Of a stretch of 64,000 nt of DNA, positions 54,241-63,778 are shown piece after piece. This DNA is from Plazaster borealis (Eukaryota; Echinodermata; Asteroidea; Forcipulatida; Labidiasteridae). Positions within the stretch are counted from its first letter, which is position 1, and every line of letters starts with the position of its first letter. A model generated the notes under the pieces. It saw only the letters and a program-made list of their open reading frames with translations. It had not been told where the DNA came from and ran no database searches. The DNA is taken from positions 17,465,486 through 17,529,485 of the forward strand of contig CM037460.1 of assembly GCA_021014325.1 (NCBI GenBank), written 5' to 3'. Both the position numbers and the translations under genes were made by a program.

Positions 54241-54574
54241 TCTAGGTTTTCCCGGCCAATTTCATCAAAAATTCACCCAATTTCATCAACACGCGTCAAA
54301 ATTCACGTATTTTCCCCAAATCCACTCAAACTAAGGTTTCTTTTTAGCTATTAATGCATTCAATTTCTCTTTGGTGCACTCATGATTTTGTTTTTCTCAT
54401 TCAGATTCGTTTCAGTCATTCTATTTCATTTATAGGCATCCAAGACTACACTTTTTGACCATTCTTAAGTTGAATTTCTACCTATTTACACTTGATGAAA
54501 TTGAATGGTTGACCAGCTCTTGCTGCTGGCTTTTACGAAATTGAATCTGTGAAACGTTACTGTCAGTAAATTCT
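54241..54574. other. Non-coding stretch with an inverted word
   Basis: CCAATTTCATCA (54257, 54279) is repeated and faces TGATGAAATTGAATGG at 54493-54508, so 54255-54510 may be a foldback remnant. Confidence 0.4.
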
Positions 54575-54758
54575 TCTCAGATTCAAATTTTTGGGGATAA
54601 AAAGTGATATATTTTTCCATAAGCGCAGTACTTCGAAGTGACACTTTTCTCAAAATGCATTATACTATCCAAAGCTGCAGTACTTCTTACCAAATAAGAA
54701 TAAGTTTTTATTGCCGTTAATATTCAGAGTCCTTACCAAACGTATACACACCCTTTAA
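54575..54758 (-). mobile_element. MITE family B, partial (one end)
   Basis: TTCTCAGATTCAAATTTTTG, GATAAAAAGTGATATATTTT, TATACTATCCAAAGCTGCAG, CCAAACGTATACACACCCTTTAA. Left half missing. Confidence 0.8.
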
Positions 54759-55324
54759 AGCCCACACCATATATGGATGTACTCAATACAATTCTCCTAC
54801 TTTTTTCCAAGGACCAAATATCATGCCTGTATTTAGCAGGCGTGTGAGATCTCCGCTTTAAAGCGGATATCCACTTTTTCCTTTTTTTGCCGATTTTTTA
54901 TTTCCGTTTTTTTTTTTTCTCTTTTTTTTTTTCTTTCTTTTCTTTTTCCGTTTGTTTTTCTTTTTTTCCTTTTTTTCTTGTTTGGCCTAAATGCATGACG
55001 CGCACTCACTTGATGTTCCACGATCATTCTTACATCATGTAGTGTTTCAGCTCTTTTGTTAAGAGTCCACTCACAGGCCTGATTTAGGACTATTCATGTC
55101 AATACTGATACCAGTCTGCTCCACTGACCAAAGGGTATGACATTCAATCGGCTAGGGTTCGTTAACACTTCCAACCTATCCAGTGACACCTGTGGTGAAT
55201 TTATCACGCTGTTCGATAAAGCTAATTACCGGAAAAAGAGAGATAACTACATCGCTTGGCTTGATTCAGGGTTCCATACAAGGCTGACGGGCTGGATAAG
55301 TGTTGAGGGACAAGACAAGCAGCC
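54759..55324. other. Non-coding stretch with pyrimidine-rich tract
   Basis: 54873-54983 is a T/C-rich tract that gives a Lys/Arg-rich frame on the minus strand. The + frame 55137-55328 (63 codons) is the least repetitive open frame nearby but has no recognised motif or splice sites; not called. Confidence 0.4.
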
Positions 55325-55666
55325 TTAAAGGCAAAGTATACCTTTGGTTTTTAAAACCATTTGCTTGTTTTAATCCTACATAAACGTAGATACAAACCTT
55401 AAAACTAACCTGTGAAAATCCGGATTGGTTATGTCCACTTAGGAAGATTAATCCGTAAATGGAATACGCTATTGGAGAAACATATCATGCAGAAAATTTC
55501 TCAGATTGAAATGTTTTTGAAATCCCTCTCTCTAAAAGCACAATCCTTTGAAGGGAATTGTTTCTCAAAATGTGATACATTATCAACAGCTGCAGTGCTT
55601 CTTACCAAGCAAGTTTTTATGGTCATTATTTTTGGAGTAATTACCAAAGGTATACTCTCCCTTTAA
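55325..55666 (-). mobile_element. MITE family B, complete (342 bp)
   Basis: TTAAAGGCAAAGTATACC and GGTATACTCTCCCTTTAA, TTAA at both ends. Landmarks AACTAACCTGTGAAAATC and ATCCGTAAATGGAATACG. A short + frame crossing it is not a gene. Confidence 0.85.
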
Positions 55667-56399
55667 GGGATATAATTACGCATGTAACAGGCTCAAAATT
55701 AACATCAAGTCAGGAAAAGGGGAACTATGATGACGATGGTTTATTTCCCATTCCGTTTTAGTTATTATTCAATTTTGGGTTGAACAAAGAAAAATTTACG
55801 AGAGCGGGATTTGAACCAACGACCTCCGGTTTAACGTTCAGGGTTTTGGGGGGTTTGCCCCTGCCCTCCCCCTGTGGTTACTCCACTGTTTCCAAGGAAA
55901 GTGGACTGTGTTCAGGTTTTTGATTAAATTTGTGAGAGAGGGGGTTGGGTTAGGTGGGCAAAGGCTGAATATATTTACAACAACCTGCAACCTGCAAGGC
56001 AACAGTGACAACCTGAACCTAATAGCATCCAATTAAGGTGCAGATGAATGGAAAACACTCGGATCATAAATTGAAGGGGTAGAAATTTCCCTAACGAGCC
56101 CTTAGGAGCCCCCATTGTCTAAAAATGGACTCCTGTATCAATTAAACTTCCATTTAGCTGTTTATTGAACCCTCTAGATTGCCTCAATTAGTCGGCATGC
56201 AGTGTAGAACCCTCCGCTTTGTGCAAGTTAGATTGGCGCCAGCGTGAGTCAGTTATTAAGACCGTAGAAAGGGAACTGACGGAGAAAGCTGAGTTAGAAT
56301 GAACTCTGGTGTGATGGCAACTTGATATCACATGATGTGTGTATGATAAAACGGAGATGCACATTGAGCATCTCCTACTTGTTTGTGATTGCTGGATGA
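55667..56399. other. Non-coding stretch with a SINE-6 fragment
   Basis: 55770-55840 (minus) is a tRNA-Asn-like fragment: ACGTTAAACCGGAGGTCGTT then GGTTCAAATCC (B box), with the GGTTGAACAAAG tail on the + strand before it. 56040-56399 has no match in the window and may be single-copy. Confidence 0.45.
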
Positions 56400-57200
56400 A
56401 AGACTGTGCAAAGCTCGCGCGAATCGGAAATGAGAAAACAACTCGAATGGAGACTATATTTTTTCTATGAAATCAAATCTTTTTAAATTCTATTTCCACA
56501 AAATTCTTAATGAAATATAAAATGTATAAATACCCATATTTGTTATAGTTATTACAAAGTTCACATCATACCATTTGTTAAAATTAACATTGAAACAAAA
56601 TTAAGACCTGGGACAAGGATGCTTAATTTTTTAGAAACCACATTTGCTAAACATTACTGAGCTTGTGTGATCATTACATAGGTTTAAAGGGACACGTTGC
56701 CTTGGATCGGGCGAGTTGGTCTATGAAAAGCGTTTGTAACCGTTTGTTATGAAATGCACATGGTTAGAAAGATGTTTTAAAAGTAGAATACAATGATCCA
56801 CAGAAATATGCCTCGAAATTTGGAGTCCAAAATTTGGCTCTCCAAAATGGCAGGCCGTGTTAGTTCACGATGTAAAAGGAAAACTACGCAATTTCAAGGC
56901 ATTATTTGTGTGGATCATTGTATTCTACTTTTAAAACATCTTTCTATAACTATGACGCATTATAAAACAAACAGTCAAAATGCTTTTCATAGACACACTC
57001 GCCCGATCCAAGGCAACGTGTCCCTTTAATGACAACATGAATGTCAGTTGGGCAAAATTCTTAATTGTTTACAAGTAACCGGAAACGGAGGTCAAGTCTT
57101 ATTCTCTGGTTTTCTTTGTTGAGTTGTTAAATGTATTTTACTGACATATATTTCATGGCTTAATTTTACTCTATGTGGATAATGACTCACTAGACATTCT
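56400..57200 (+). mobile_element. Family G element hosting a family C element
   Basis: AGACTGTGCAAAGCTCGCGC, GGGACAAGGATGCTTAAT, TTGGGCAAAATTCTTAAT, CCGGAAACGGAGGTCAAGTC and GGTTTTCTTTGTTGAGTTGT follow the order in 49263-49964. It is interrupted at 56684-57029 by family C. The right end was not found. Confidence 0.7.
56684..57029. mobile_element. MITE family C, complete foldback (346 bp)
   Basis: TTAA at both ends. TTAAAGGGACACGTTGCCTT at the left is exactly complementary to AAGGCAACGTGTCCCTTTAA at the right; pairing continues through GGATCGGGCGAGT and TCTATGAAAAGC to TTTTAAAAGTAGAATACAAT and beyond, so each arm is about 145 bp and the whole element folds. A 78-codon + frame in it (56793-57029) is not a gene. 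Confidence 0.9.
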
Positions 57201-57565
57201 ATGATTTAGAAGCATCTTTTGTGGAGTTCAATTTGTCAAAAATGTAGATGGGACCTGTTTCCCTTTTTTCATTCAGAAATTTATGATAATATTTCAAAAT
57301 GTAATGTATGTAAATTTTGATAGCTACTGTGGCATTGTTAAATGTGCCTCCGTATTTTTAGTACATTGTCAAAATCTTTGTTCGGGGGATGCCAGTCAGA
57401 AGCCATTCAACCTGTAACTGCTGTATAGCCAGGGATCTTTTTCAGTCTTAAATGATATTATTTTTCTCTGATCATTCTAAGTTTGAGCATGGCGATGGAG
57501 TTATAAAGAGCCTTTTTTCTTTTTGCAGCAACTGATTTCCCAAGTTGGCTTGCGTAGATTTTAAA
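57201..57565. other. Non-coding stretch
   Basis: Nothing recognised. Confidence 0.35.
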
Positions 57566-58075
57566 CCCTGGTGTTTCTGATCAGCAGAGTGTGGGTCCGA
57601 GTCCCATCCTGACGCTTGTGTCCTTAAGCAAGACACTTAACCATTATTGCTTCGTCCTTCAAAAGGGACGTAAAGCCGAAGGTCCTCGCTTGGTAACACT
57701 TACAAGGTGTTACATAAATGGGTCCTGTAATTCAAAACAATAACAAAAAGTCTGGAAATAAAAGAACCCAGTAACAGTTACACTTCATTTATTTATTTAT
57801 TCATTTATTTTGTCTTATTTAACCAGGGGAGCCCCATCAGTTATCAAAGAACTGTTCTCCCTGGGGGCCCTATCAATAAGAGAAGGGGTATGCCCCCTGG
57901 TGTTTCTGGCAGTGGCTGCTGAATGCGCCGCAGCACCTTGGTAACACTTACAAGGTGTTACATAAATGGGTGCTGTAATTCAAAACAATAACAAAAAGTC
58001 TGGAAATAAATAATGAGAAGCACTTTGAGACGCCTGTAGATAAAGCCTTATATAAAAACTAGTTATATATATTAA
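57566..58075 (+). mobile_element. SINE-1, rearranged with internal duplication and insertion
   Basis: Head fragment (CTGGTGTTTCTGATCAGCAG with B box GGTCCGAGTCC), body, then a 74-bp block CTTGGTAACACTTACAAGGT to GTCTGGAAATAAA at 57689-57762 that is repeated at 57937-58010. Between them the body is interrupted by (ATTT)n and CTTATTTAACCAGGGGAGCC. The final tail is TTTGAGACGCCTGTAGATAA then AGCCTTATATAAAAAC. Confidence 0.7.
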
Positions 58076-58208
58076 CACACCTTGTTTGTAGTACAACACG
58101 CCTTAAAGGTATGTGACGCATTCTGTTTTGTCTCAACAGTAAATAAGCCCTTAAACTGCTTTCACAACCATGAATAATATTAACATATCAGTAGGAGATG
58201 TGTGACTG

Positions 58209-58595
58209 TTAAAGGGATTGTATACATATGGTAATTGGAAACCACTGTTTCAATCCTATATACTTGTAGATATATACCATAAAAACCTGTGAAAATTTCA
58301 TTTAAAAAGGTAGTAGCGTTTTTGAGATATTGCTGAAAATCTGGAGCGGTTATGTCCACGCAGGAAAAGTAATCTGCCATTGGAATACACAATCTGAGAG
58401 CAGTAACGCTTCTCAGGTTTAAATTTTTTGGGATGGGATAAAAAGTGATATCTTTTCCCATATTACCTCATCACTTCGAAGTGAAAAGTTTCTCAAAATG
58501 CATTATACTGTCCAAAGCTGCTGTACCTCCTACCAAGTAAGTTGTTATTGCCATTAATTTTCAGAGTCATTACCAAACGTATACAGACCCTTTAA
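58209..58595 (-). mobile_element. MITE family B, complete (387 bp)
   Basis: TTAAAGGGATTGTATACATA and CGTATACAGACCCTTTAA, TTAA both sides. Body landmarks as in 21985-22356, reversed. Confidence 0.9.
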
Positions 58596-58607
58596 GTATT
58601 AGTTTAC

Positions 58608-58785
58608 CATGGACAAGCTTGGAGGCACACGGAGGCCATGGACTCTGTTGCCCCTGGTCTTGTTCTTGGTTCCCCTTCAAAAGTTTCCCATAGACTTTAA
58701 GATTTTCCAATGGAAGTGCCCTTTGAAAGATGAAAATGGCTTTGCCCTCTCAAAGATGAAACTCCAGCACTGTTGATATGACCCT
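58608..58785 (-). repeat. Dispersed repeat H, minus orientation
   Basis: GGCCATGGACTCTGTTGCCC, CTGGTCTTG, CCATAGACTTTAAGATTTTC and GGAAGTGCCCTTTGAAAG pair with 5445-5610 on the opposite strand. Confidence 0.5.
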
Positions 58786-59227
58786 CAACCATTTTTGTTG
58801 AATAATTCACTAATTAGGCCTGGTTTTTGTATTTATTTATTTGTTTATTTATTTTGATTGATTTATTCGCTGGTGGATAACATTCTACAGCGAAACAAAC
58901 GCGAGAGAATATTACATGACCTCGAGCTGCAAATTTGGTTTGCAGCTTGCTCCGACAAACATCTTCCCTCGAAGTAATCATATTTTTTCTTCTGACTGAT
59001 TGCACAATAATATGAAGGATATCTGAATACAATGTTGTGATACTCTTCGTTTCGTCAATACATAATCCAAAGAGGTTCTACCCTGCAAGGGGTAAATTAA
59101 TGTTTTGCAGGACATCGTTTGCTGAACCAAATTTGAATGATGTAAAAAAAAAAAAAAGGAGACCTGAATAGGGGGTAAATAACGGTAAAAGCTTTTTAAA
59201 TTGTGATAAATCGTGATAAATGTCACG
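58786..59227. other. Non-coding stretch
   Basis: (TTTA)n-like run at 58828-58870 and an A-run near 59144. Nothing else recognised. Confidence 0.35.
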
Positions 59228-59621
59228 TTAAATGGTCTGTATACATTTGATAATTACTCATAAAAATAATGGCAATACAAATTTACTTGGTTAGAAGTGC
59301 AGCTTCTGATAGTATAAAGCATTTTGAGAAACATTTCACTTTGAAGTAATGTGGTTAAGGAAAAAGATATAAGGTTTTTTTTCCAAAGAAAATTGAATCT
59401 GATAAGCGTTTCTGTCAGAAACGTTTCTCAGATTGTGTATTCCAATTGCAGATTATTCTTCCTGCGTGGACATAACCGCTCCAGATTTTAAACAATATCT
59501 CAAAAATGCTTCCACCTTTTGAGATGAAATTTTCACTGGTTAGTTTTATGATACATCTACAACTATATAGGATTGAAACAAACAGTGGGTTCCAATTACC
59601 AAACGTATACAATCCCTTTAA
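59228..59621 (+). mobile_element. MITE family B, complete (394 bp)
   Basis: TTAAATGGTCTGTATACATT and CGTATACAATCCCTTTAA. Central palindrome GAAACG-TTTCTC region at 59420-59432 (GTCAGAAACGTTTCTCAGAT). Overlapping short frames are repeat sequence. Confidence 0.9.
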
Positions 59622-59626
59622 CGTGT

Positions 59627-60230
59627 ATGGTGTATTGTGGGCGAGCAGTCAAGTGCACTGGACTCATGCTCTGGTGTTTCTGATCAGAAGAGTGTGGGTT
59701 CGAGTCCTGGTCTTGACACTTGTGTCAAAACCAAGAGAGCATTATAGCTTCGTTCTTCAGATGGGATGTAAAGCCCTTGGTCCCGTGTGTTGTGTAATGC
59801 ACATAAAAGAACCCAGTACACTTTAAAACCAGTGGGTTCGAATCCCAGTCTTGACACTTTGTCCTTGAGCAAGATGCATTATTATAATTGCTTCCCTTCA
59901 CCCATGGGATATAAATTTATACCTGCGAGGGCAAAGGTTGATGTTGTGTTAGAAAAAGCCTTTGGAGCGCCACGGCAGCCCAGGGCTGTGTACTCCCCAG
60001 GGAGCTGAGAAAGATTGTTATTGGCCCAATGACCAGGGCCCAATTTCATAGAGCTGCTTAAGTACAAAAACTAGCTAAGCACAACAAAATTATGCTTAGC
60101 AGAATAAGGTTACCAGCCAAACATTGTTAAGCAATATTTTCTGCTTAAGCAGCTCTATGAAATTGGGCCCAGGGCACTAATGCAAACCACTTTGAAACGT
60201 TATTGTGACAATGGATTTATCTGGTAAGTT
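59627..60230 (+). mobile_element. SINE-1 chimera with two heads and a nested family F element
   Basis: First head 59629-59715 (B box GGTTCGAGTCC) and body to AAAAGAACCCAGTACAC, then a second B box GGTTCGAATCC (59836-59846) followed by the type b body TGTACTCCCCAGGGAGCTGAG. Family F (60036-60170) interrupts it after CCCAATGACCAG; the SINE resumes GGCACTAATGCAAACCACTT. Confidence 0.7.
60036..60170. mobile_element. MITE family F, intact (135 bp)
   Basis: GGGCCCAATTTCATAGAGCT and AGCTCTATGAAATTGGGCCC are exactly complementary (20 bp) and extend with GCTTAAG/CTTAAGC. This is the best family F reference in the window and shows the undisturbed GCTGCTTAAG site used by family A at 42591. Confidence 0.95.
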
Positions 60231-60289
60231 TGCTGCCACCTATTGTCCCCCAAAAAGTCTCCCATTGAACAACTGAACTCTTACAAAAA

Positions 60290-60690
60290 AGATTTTGTCT
60301 CTAATTATCTAGAGTAGCTTCTTCTATTTTCATCCTTCACCTCTATGAGATTCTAGTTAAGATTTACCTTCTTGTTCCGTCCTAGCTCGTTAGGTCTCAT
60401 TTGCTTTGTTTGTTTGTCCTGTTCCATCCCCTCTCTATCCTGTACAATCTGTGTAAGTTAAGTTTTGTTCAGAAGTCCAGTTTCTTGTTGTATAAGGTAT
60501 TTCTACACAAGACTTTTGGTCTTTTGAATATGCCTCCATATTTGCCTCTGTTTCGTTCTGTGTCATATAATTAATATTCTGGTAGTTCTTTATACATCTT
60601 TGTTCAATTGACCTTCTGTATAATTACTTGTATGAACATTTTGCAATATGGAAATAAATGTTGAGTTGAATTGAATTGAAATGAATCTGC
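60290..60690 (+). mobile_element. Possible non-LTR retrotransposon 3' end
   Basis: A pyrimidine-rich stretch (60300-60500) is followed by ATATGGAAATAAATGTTGAG and a (TTGAA)n tail at 60664-60680. An AATAAA signal followed by a short tandem tail is common at LINE 3' ends. No reverse transcriptase was found, so this is inference. Confidence 0.4.
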
Positions 60691-60707
60691 AGGTCTGACA
60701 ATGCAAT

Positions 60708-60782
60708 CTAGAGACGCTGTAATCTTTGCGCAAGCTTGTGCAGCTCTGTCCGCAGCTCCTCATTCTGGCCATTCACTGGCAT
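60708..60782 (-). CDS. Candidate C-terminal coiled-coil exon (unverified)
   Basis: A 24-codon minus-strand frame from ATG at 60782-60780 to TAG at 60710-60708. The last 17 residues read EELRTELHKLAQRLQRL, with Leu at a perfect 4-3-4-3 spacing (positions 10, 14, 17, 21, 24), as in a coiled coil. Possible acceptors (TTGCATAG, GGACAG) lie just upstream on the minus strand. The opposite strand has a 61-codon frame. No family recognised; it may be chance. Confidence 0.2.
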   Translation of the reverse strand: MPVNGQNEELRTELHKLAQRLQRL

Positions 60783-60969
60783 CCTGTCCTATGCAACGTG
60801 ATCCGACAATAGCGACAGCAGAGGGCCGTAATCATTCCAATGAAAACATATCAACCTATTCAAAAACAACAAAAGACAATGTCTGAATAGCTTTGCAAGC
60901 AATGGCATACATCCCTTTTAGTATTGAACATGTTTTCGGAAAATGAAACAGATATTTAGGTCTGTATAA

Positions 60970-61381
60970 TAGTTTACAAAACTAGTTTTATATAAATATA
61001 AATGAAACCGGATTGAATCCTCCAAAGTGTTTGATTACATTTATCAGAATGACTGTACTTGTATTCACTATACTTTGAATGAGGGTTAGTGAATCAGTGT
61101 TCGATCATTTCGAAACAAGACAGATAATGTAAGCATGGAATGTTTATACATCAGCATGAAATGCCATACACAGTTTAGTTTACAAAACTAGTTTTTTATA
61201 AATATAAATGAAACCGGATTGAATCCTCCAAAGTGTTTGATTACGTTTATCAGAATGACTGTACTTGTATTCACTATACTTTGAATGAGGGTTAGTGAAT
61301 CAGTGTTCGATCATTTTGAAACAAGACAGATAATGTAAGCATGGAATGTTTATACATCAGCATGAAATGCCATATACAGTT
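60970..61381 (+). repeat. 206-bp tandem duplication, two copies
   Basis: Copy 1 is 60970-61175 and copy 2 is 61176-61381. Both begin TAGTTTACAAAACTAGTTTT and end GCATGAAATGCCATA-ACAG. Only a few substitutions separate them (ATTACAT/ATTACGT, CATTTCG/CATTTTG), so the duplication is recent. Confidence 0.95.
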
Positions 61382-61659
61382 CCTTCAATTTGGTGAATGT
61401 TTCTGAGGATGTTTTTAAAGAAGCTCTTATAAAATTAAGGCAACAGGGAACACCCAAACCATCGATGTTATGGATTAGGCTAGTGGATGTTTATCCACGC
61501 AAACTAATCAAATAATTCTGAGTATATGAGACTAAGAAGGGGGCAGTTGAGGTATAAATTTACACAGCGGGGGTGCCAGACTCTGATAGGAAAGGTGTAA
61601 GGAAATAGCAAACACATTCATGGTGAGTAGAGTGATCAGAAAAAACAACAATGGTAGTA
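61382..61659. other. Non-coding stretch with a short open frame
   Basis: 61383-61515 on + is open and encodes VNVSEDVFKEALIKLRQQG and onwards to a stop. Its composition is protein-like but no family was recognised and no splice sites were found; not called. Confidence 0.3.
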
Positions 61660-62015
61660 ATAATAATAATAATAATCGGTTTTTATATAGCACTTTACAC
61701 ACCCGAAGGGCGTCTCAAAGTGCTTCCAACATTGTTACCCCTGGTCACTCGGCCATTTATTTCAGTCCTTCAACCATCTCAACTCCCTAGGGAGTATACA
61801 GCCTGTGCAACAAATATGCGCTACTAAGCATAATCAATCACAAGAACCATCTTTGCCCTCACAGGTATATTTTACCCCTGGGTGGAGAGAAGCAATTATA
61901 GTGTCTTGCTCAGGGACACAAGTGTCACGACCGGGACTCGAACCCACACTCTGCTGAACAGAAACACCAGAACTTGAGTTCGGTGTTCTTATCCGCTCGG
62001 CCATGACACCCCACG
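61660..62015 (-). mobile_element. SINE-1 (type b body), full length
   Basis: Tail (ATT)n at 61660-61676, GCACTTTACACACCCGAAGG, type b body AACTCCCTAGGGAGTATACA, TTGCTCAGGGACACAAGTGT, B box (rc) GGGACTCGAACCC and head ending CGGCCATGACACC. Best type b copy in the window. Confidence 0.9.
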
Positions 62016-62116
62016 TAGTGTGTGTGCGCAGACTCATTTTTGGGGGGAGTGATTGCTTGACCCTTCCCCTAGCACTGCCACCATATTATACAAATATTGG
62101 ATGCATATATGAGTGT

Positions 62117-62233
62117 GCATTGTCGCAGAATGCAATCACAAGGTGAAATCTAAACTATTCAATTTCACTCGGCTTCACTTCGTGAAATGGACAAGCCAGA
62201 TTTCACCAAGTGATTGAAATTCTGCGACAATGC
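62117..62233. mobile_element. Short foldback element (117 bp)
   Basis: GCATTGTCGCAGAATGCAAT on the left faces ATTGAAATTCTGCGACAATGC on the right; pairing continues through CACAAGGTGAAATCT/AGATTTCACCAAGTG. The loop contains TTCACTCGGCTTCACTTCGT. Confidence 0.85.
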
Positions 62234-62944
62234 AAGAATGAAATGCGTTCAATATTTGTTTTTATGTGTGGAGGGAGATAGTATTTGTAATAAAATGACT
62301 TGCTGTTTGTCATACCAACATCATCCTTCTTTACAGGAGGCGTAGCAATTTGTTTAAAAGTGGGGTGGCCATTTAGTTACAATCCCTGCGAGCAGCGGTG
62401 CTAATCCGTTTAAAACCAGATGATGTGTGTACCTGGGTGTCGCACTGCTGTTGGCACTGTTGTCGAATGTGATTGTTTGTTCAGCCTCAACGCATTTTGT
62501 TGTTGTTGATGTTGTTGTTGTTTTTTGGGGGGGTTTAATCTGAGGCACGGGGTTTGACAATTTTTGTGAAAGGACGGCTTTGTAGAGGAGCTGGTCAACT
62601 GTTCATCCTTGCCACTCACTGACTTGGTAATTTTATACAATTTTGAATATTTCTATATATTTTTATTTTCTCAGTCATAGTCAATAACGTTGAGTGTTTT
62701 GCCAGTGTGATGTGTAATTTTTAAAAAATATATAGAAATGACAACAGTATGAATCAATTGAATACTGCGTGCTACAATAAAGCTAAAAATACTAGAGGGC
62801 GTTTCAGAACAATGCGATAGCATGAGATTAAACGCCCTCTTTTTTGGTGAATTATACCGGTGCATTACAAGATAAACGCCTTGATGAAAGATGCTACGTG
62901 TCTGCACATGCTTGGGAAAAACCAGTGGTTGGGGAGGAATATAT
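62234..62944. other. Non-coding stretch with a small hairpin
   Basis: AGAGGGCGTTT at 62795 and AAACGCCCTCT at 62830-62840 form an 11-bp stem hairpin followed by TTTT. In a eukaryote this is more likely a remnant of an inverted-repeat element than a terminator. A (TTG)n tract at 62502-62520 gives artefactual frames. Confidence 0.45.
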
Positions 62945-63185
62945 CGCCCCTTCCCAAGAAAAGAAAAAAGTTTTTTTGTTCTTTCTACATTTCTTGACAG
63001 ATCTTACATGCTAAAATATATATTTTTAAAGAAGACTTTAGAAGATTAAGACTTACCACTGCCACTTTGTTTCAGGCTATTTTACTTTAAAATTGTCATT
63101 ATGTCTAAATTCTTGAATCTGCCAAACACGAGCAAAAAGTGGGGAGGCCATTGCCAGCCGGCCACCCCCGTTGCTACGTGCTTGA
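62945..63185 (+). repeat. Dispersed repeat I, second copy
   Basis: Same orientation as 11365-11695; see shared words there. Ends shortly before the family B element that starts at 63190. Confidence 0.6.
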
Positions 63186-63189
63186 CTCT

Positions 63190-63778
63190 TTAAAGGCAAA
63201 GTATACCTTTGGTTTTTGGAACCGTTCGATTGTTTTATAAATGTAGATATATAGACGATGTGACCTCTGACGTCATTCAAAAATCATAACATGATGCGCG
63301 GGCATGTCGCCGGGCAAAACCTTTGTGTACTGACAGCCAGCTATAAATGTTACCACGCAATGTTACCATGAGTACGCGTCTTCTTGCCCGGCGGAAACAT
63401 GACTTTTGTCAACAGAGGGCGGTTTGAATGTAAACAGAGGTCACATCGTCTATACAATTAAACTAACCTGTGAATATTTCATTTCAAAAGGTGGTAGCGT
63501 TTTTGAGATATCGCCGAAAATCCGGATTGGTTTTGTCCACGCAGGAAGAATAATCCGTAATTGGAATACACAATCTGAGAAACGTATCTGACAGTAACAT
63601 TCCTCAGATTCAAATTTTTGGGATAAAAACTGATATCTTTTTCCATAATCACATTTCTTCAAAGTGAAATGATTCTCAAAATGCTTTATACTATCGAAAG
63701 CTGCTGTACTTCTAACCAAGTAAGTTTTCATTGCCATTAATTTTAAAAGTGATTACCAAACGTATACAGACCCTTTAA
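63190..63778 (-). mobile_element. MITE family B with a nested TIR element
   Basis: TTAAAGGCAAAGTATACC to CGTATACAGACCCTTTAA, TTAA both sides. A 197-bp element (63254-63450) interrupts it after GATTGTTTTATAAATGTAGA; the B sequence resumes with CAATTAAACTAACCTG. Confidence 0.9.
63254..63450. mobile_element. Short TIR element nested in family B, TATA duplicated
   Basis: GACGATGTGACCTCTG at 63254 and CAGAGGTCACATCGTC at 63435-63450 are exact complements (16 bp). TATA precedes and follows, a probable target-site duplication or TIR extension. Inside, CGCCGGGCAAAA faces TTGCCCGGCGGAAA. Confidence 0.85.

Noticed and set aside
60666..60886. Next sphingomyelinase exon after a TCTGCAG acceptor
   Set aside because: Phase would fit, but the encoded residues show none of the expected family motifs after the Asn-rich GxFN segment.
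62795..62844. Rho-independent terminator (11-bp stem, T-run)
   Set aside because: Bacterial terminators are not expected here; more likely a remnant of an inverted-repeat element.
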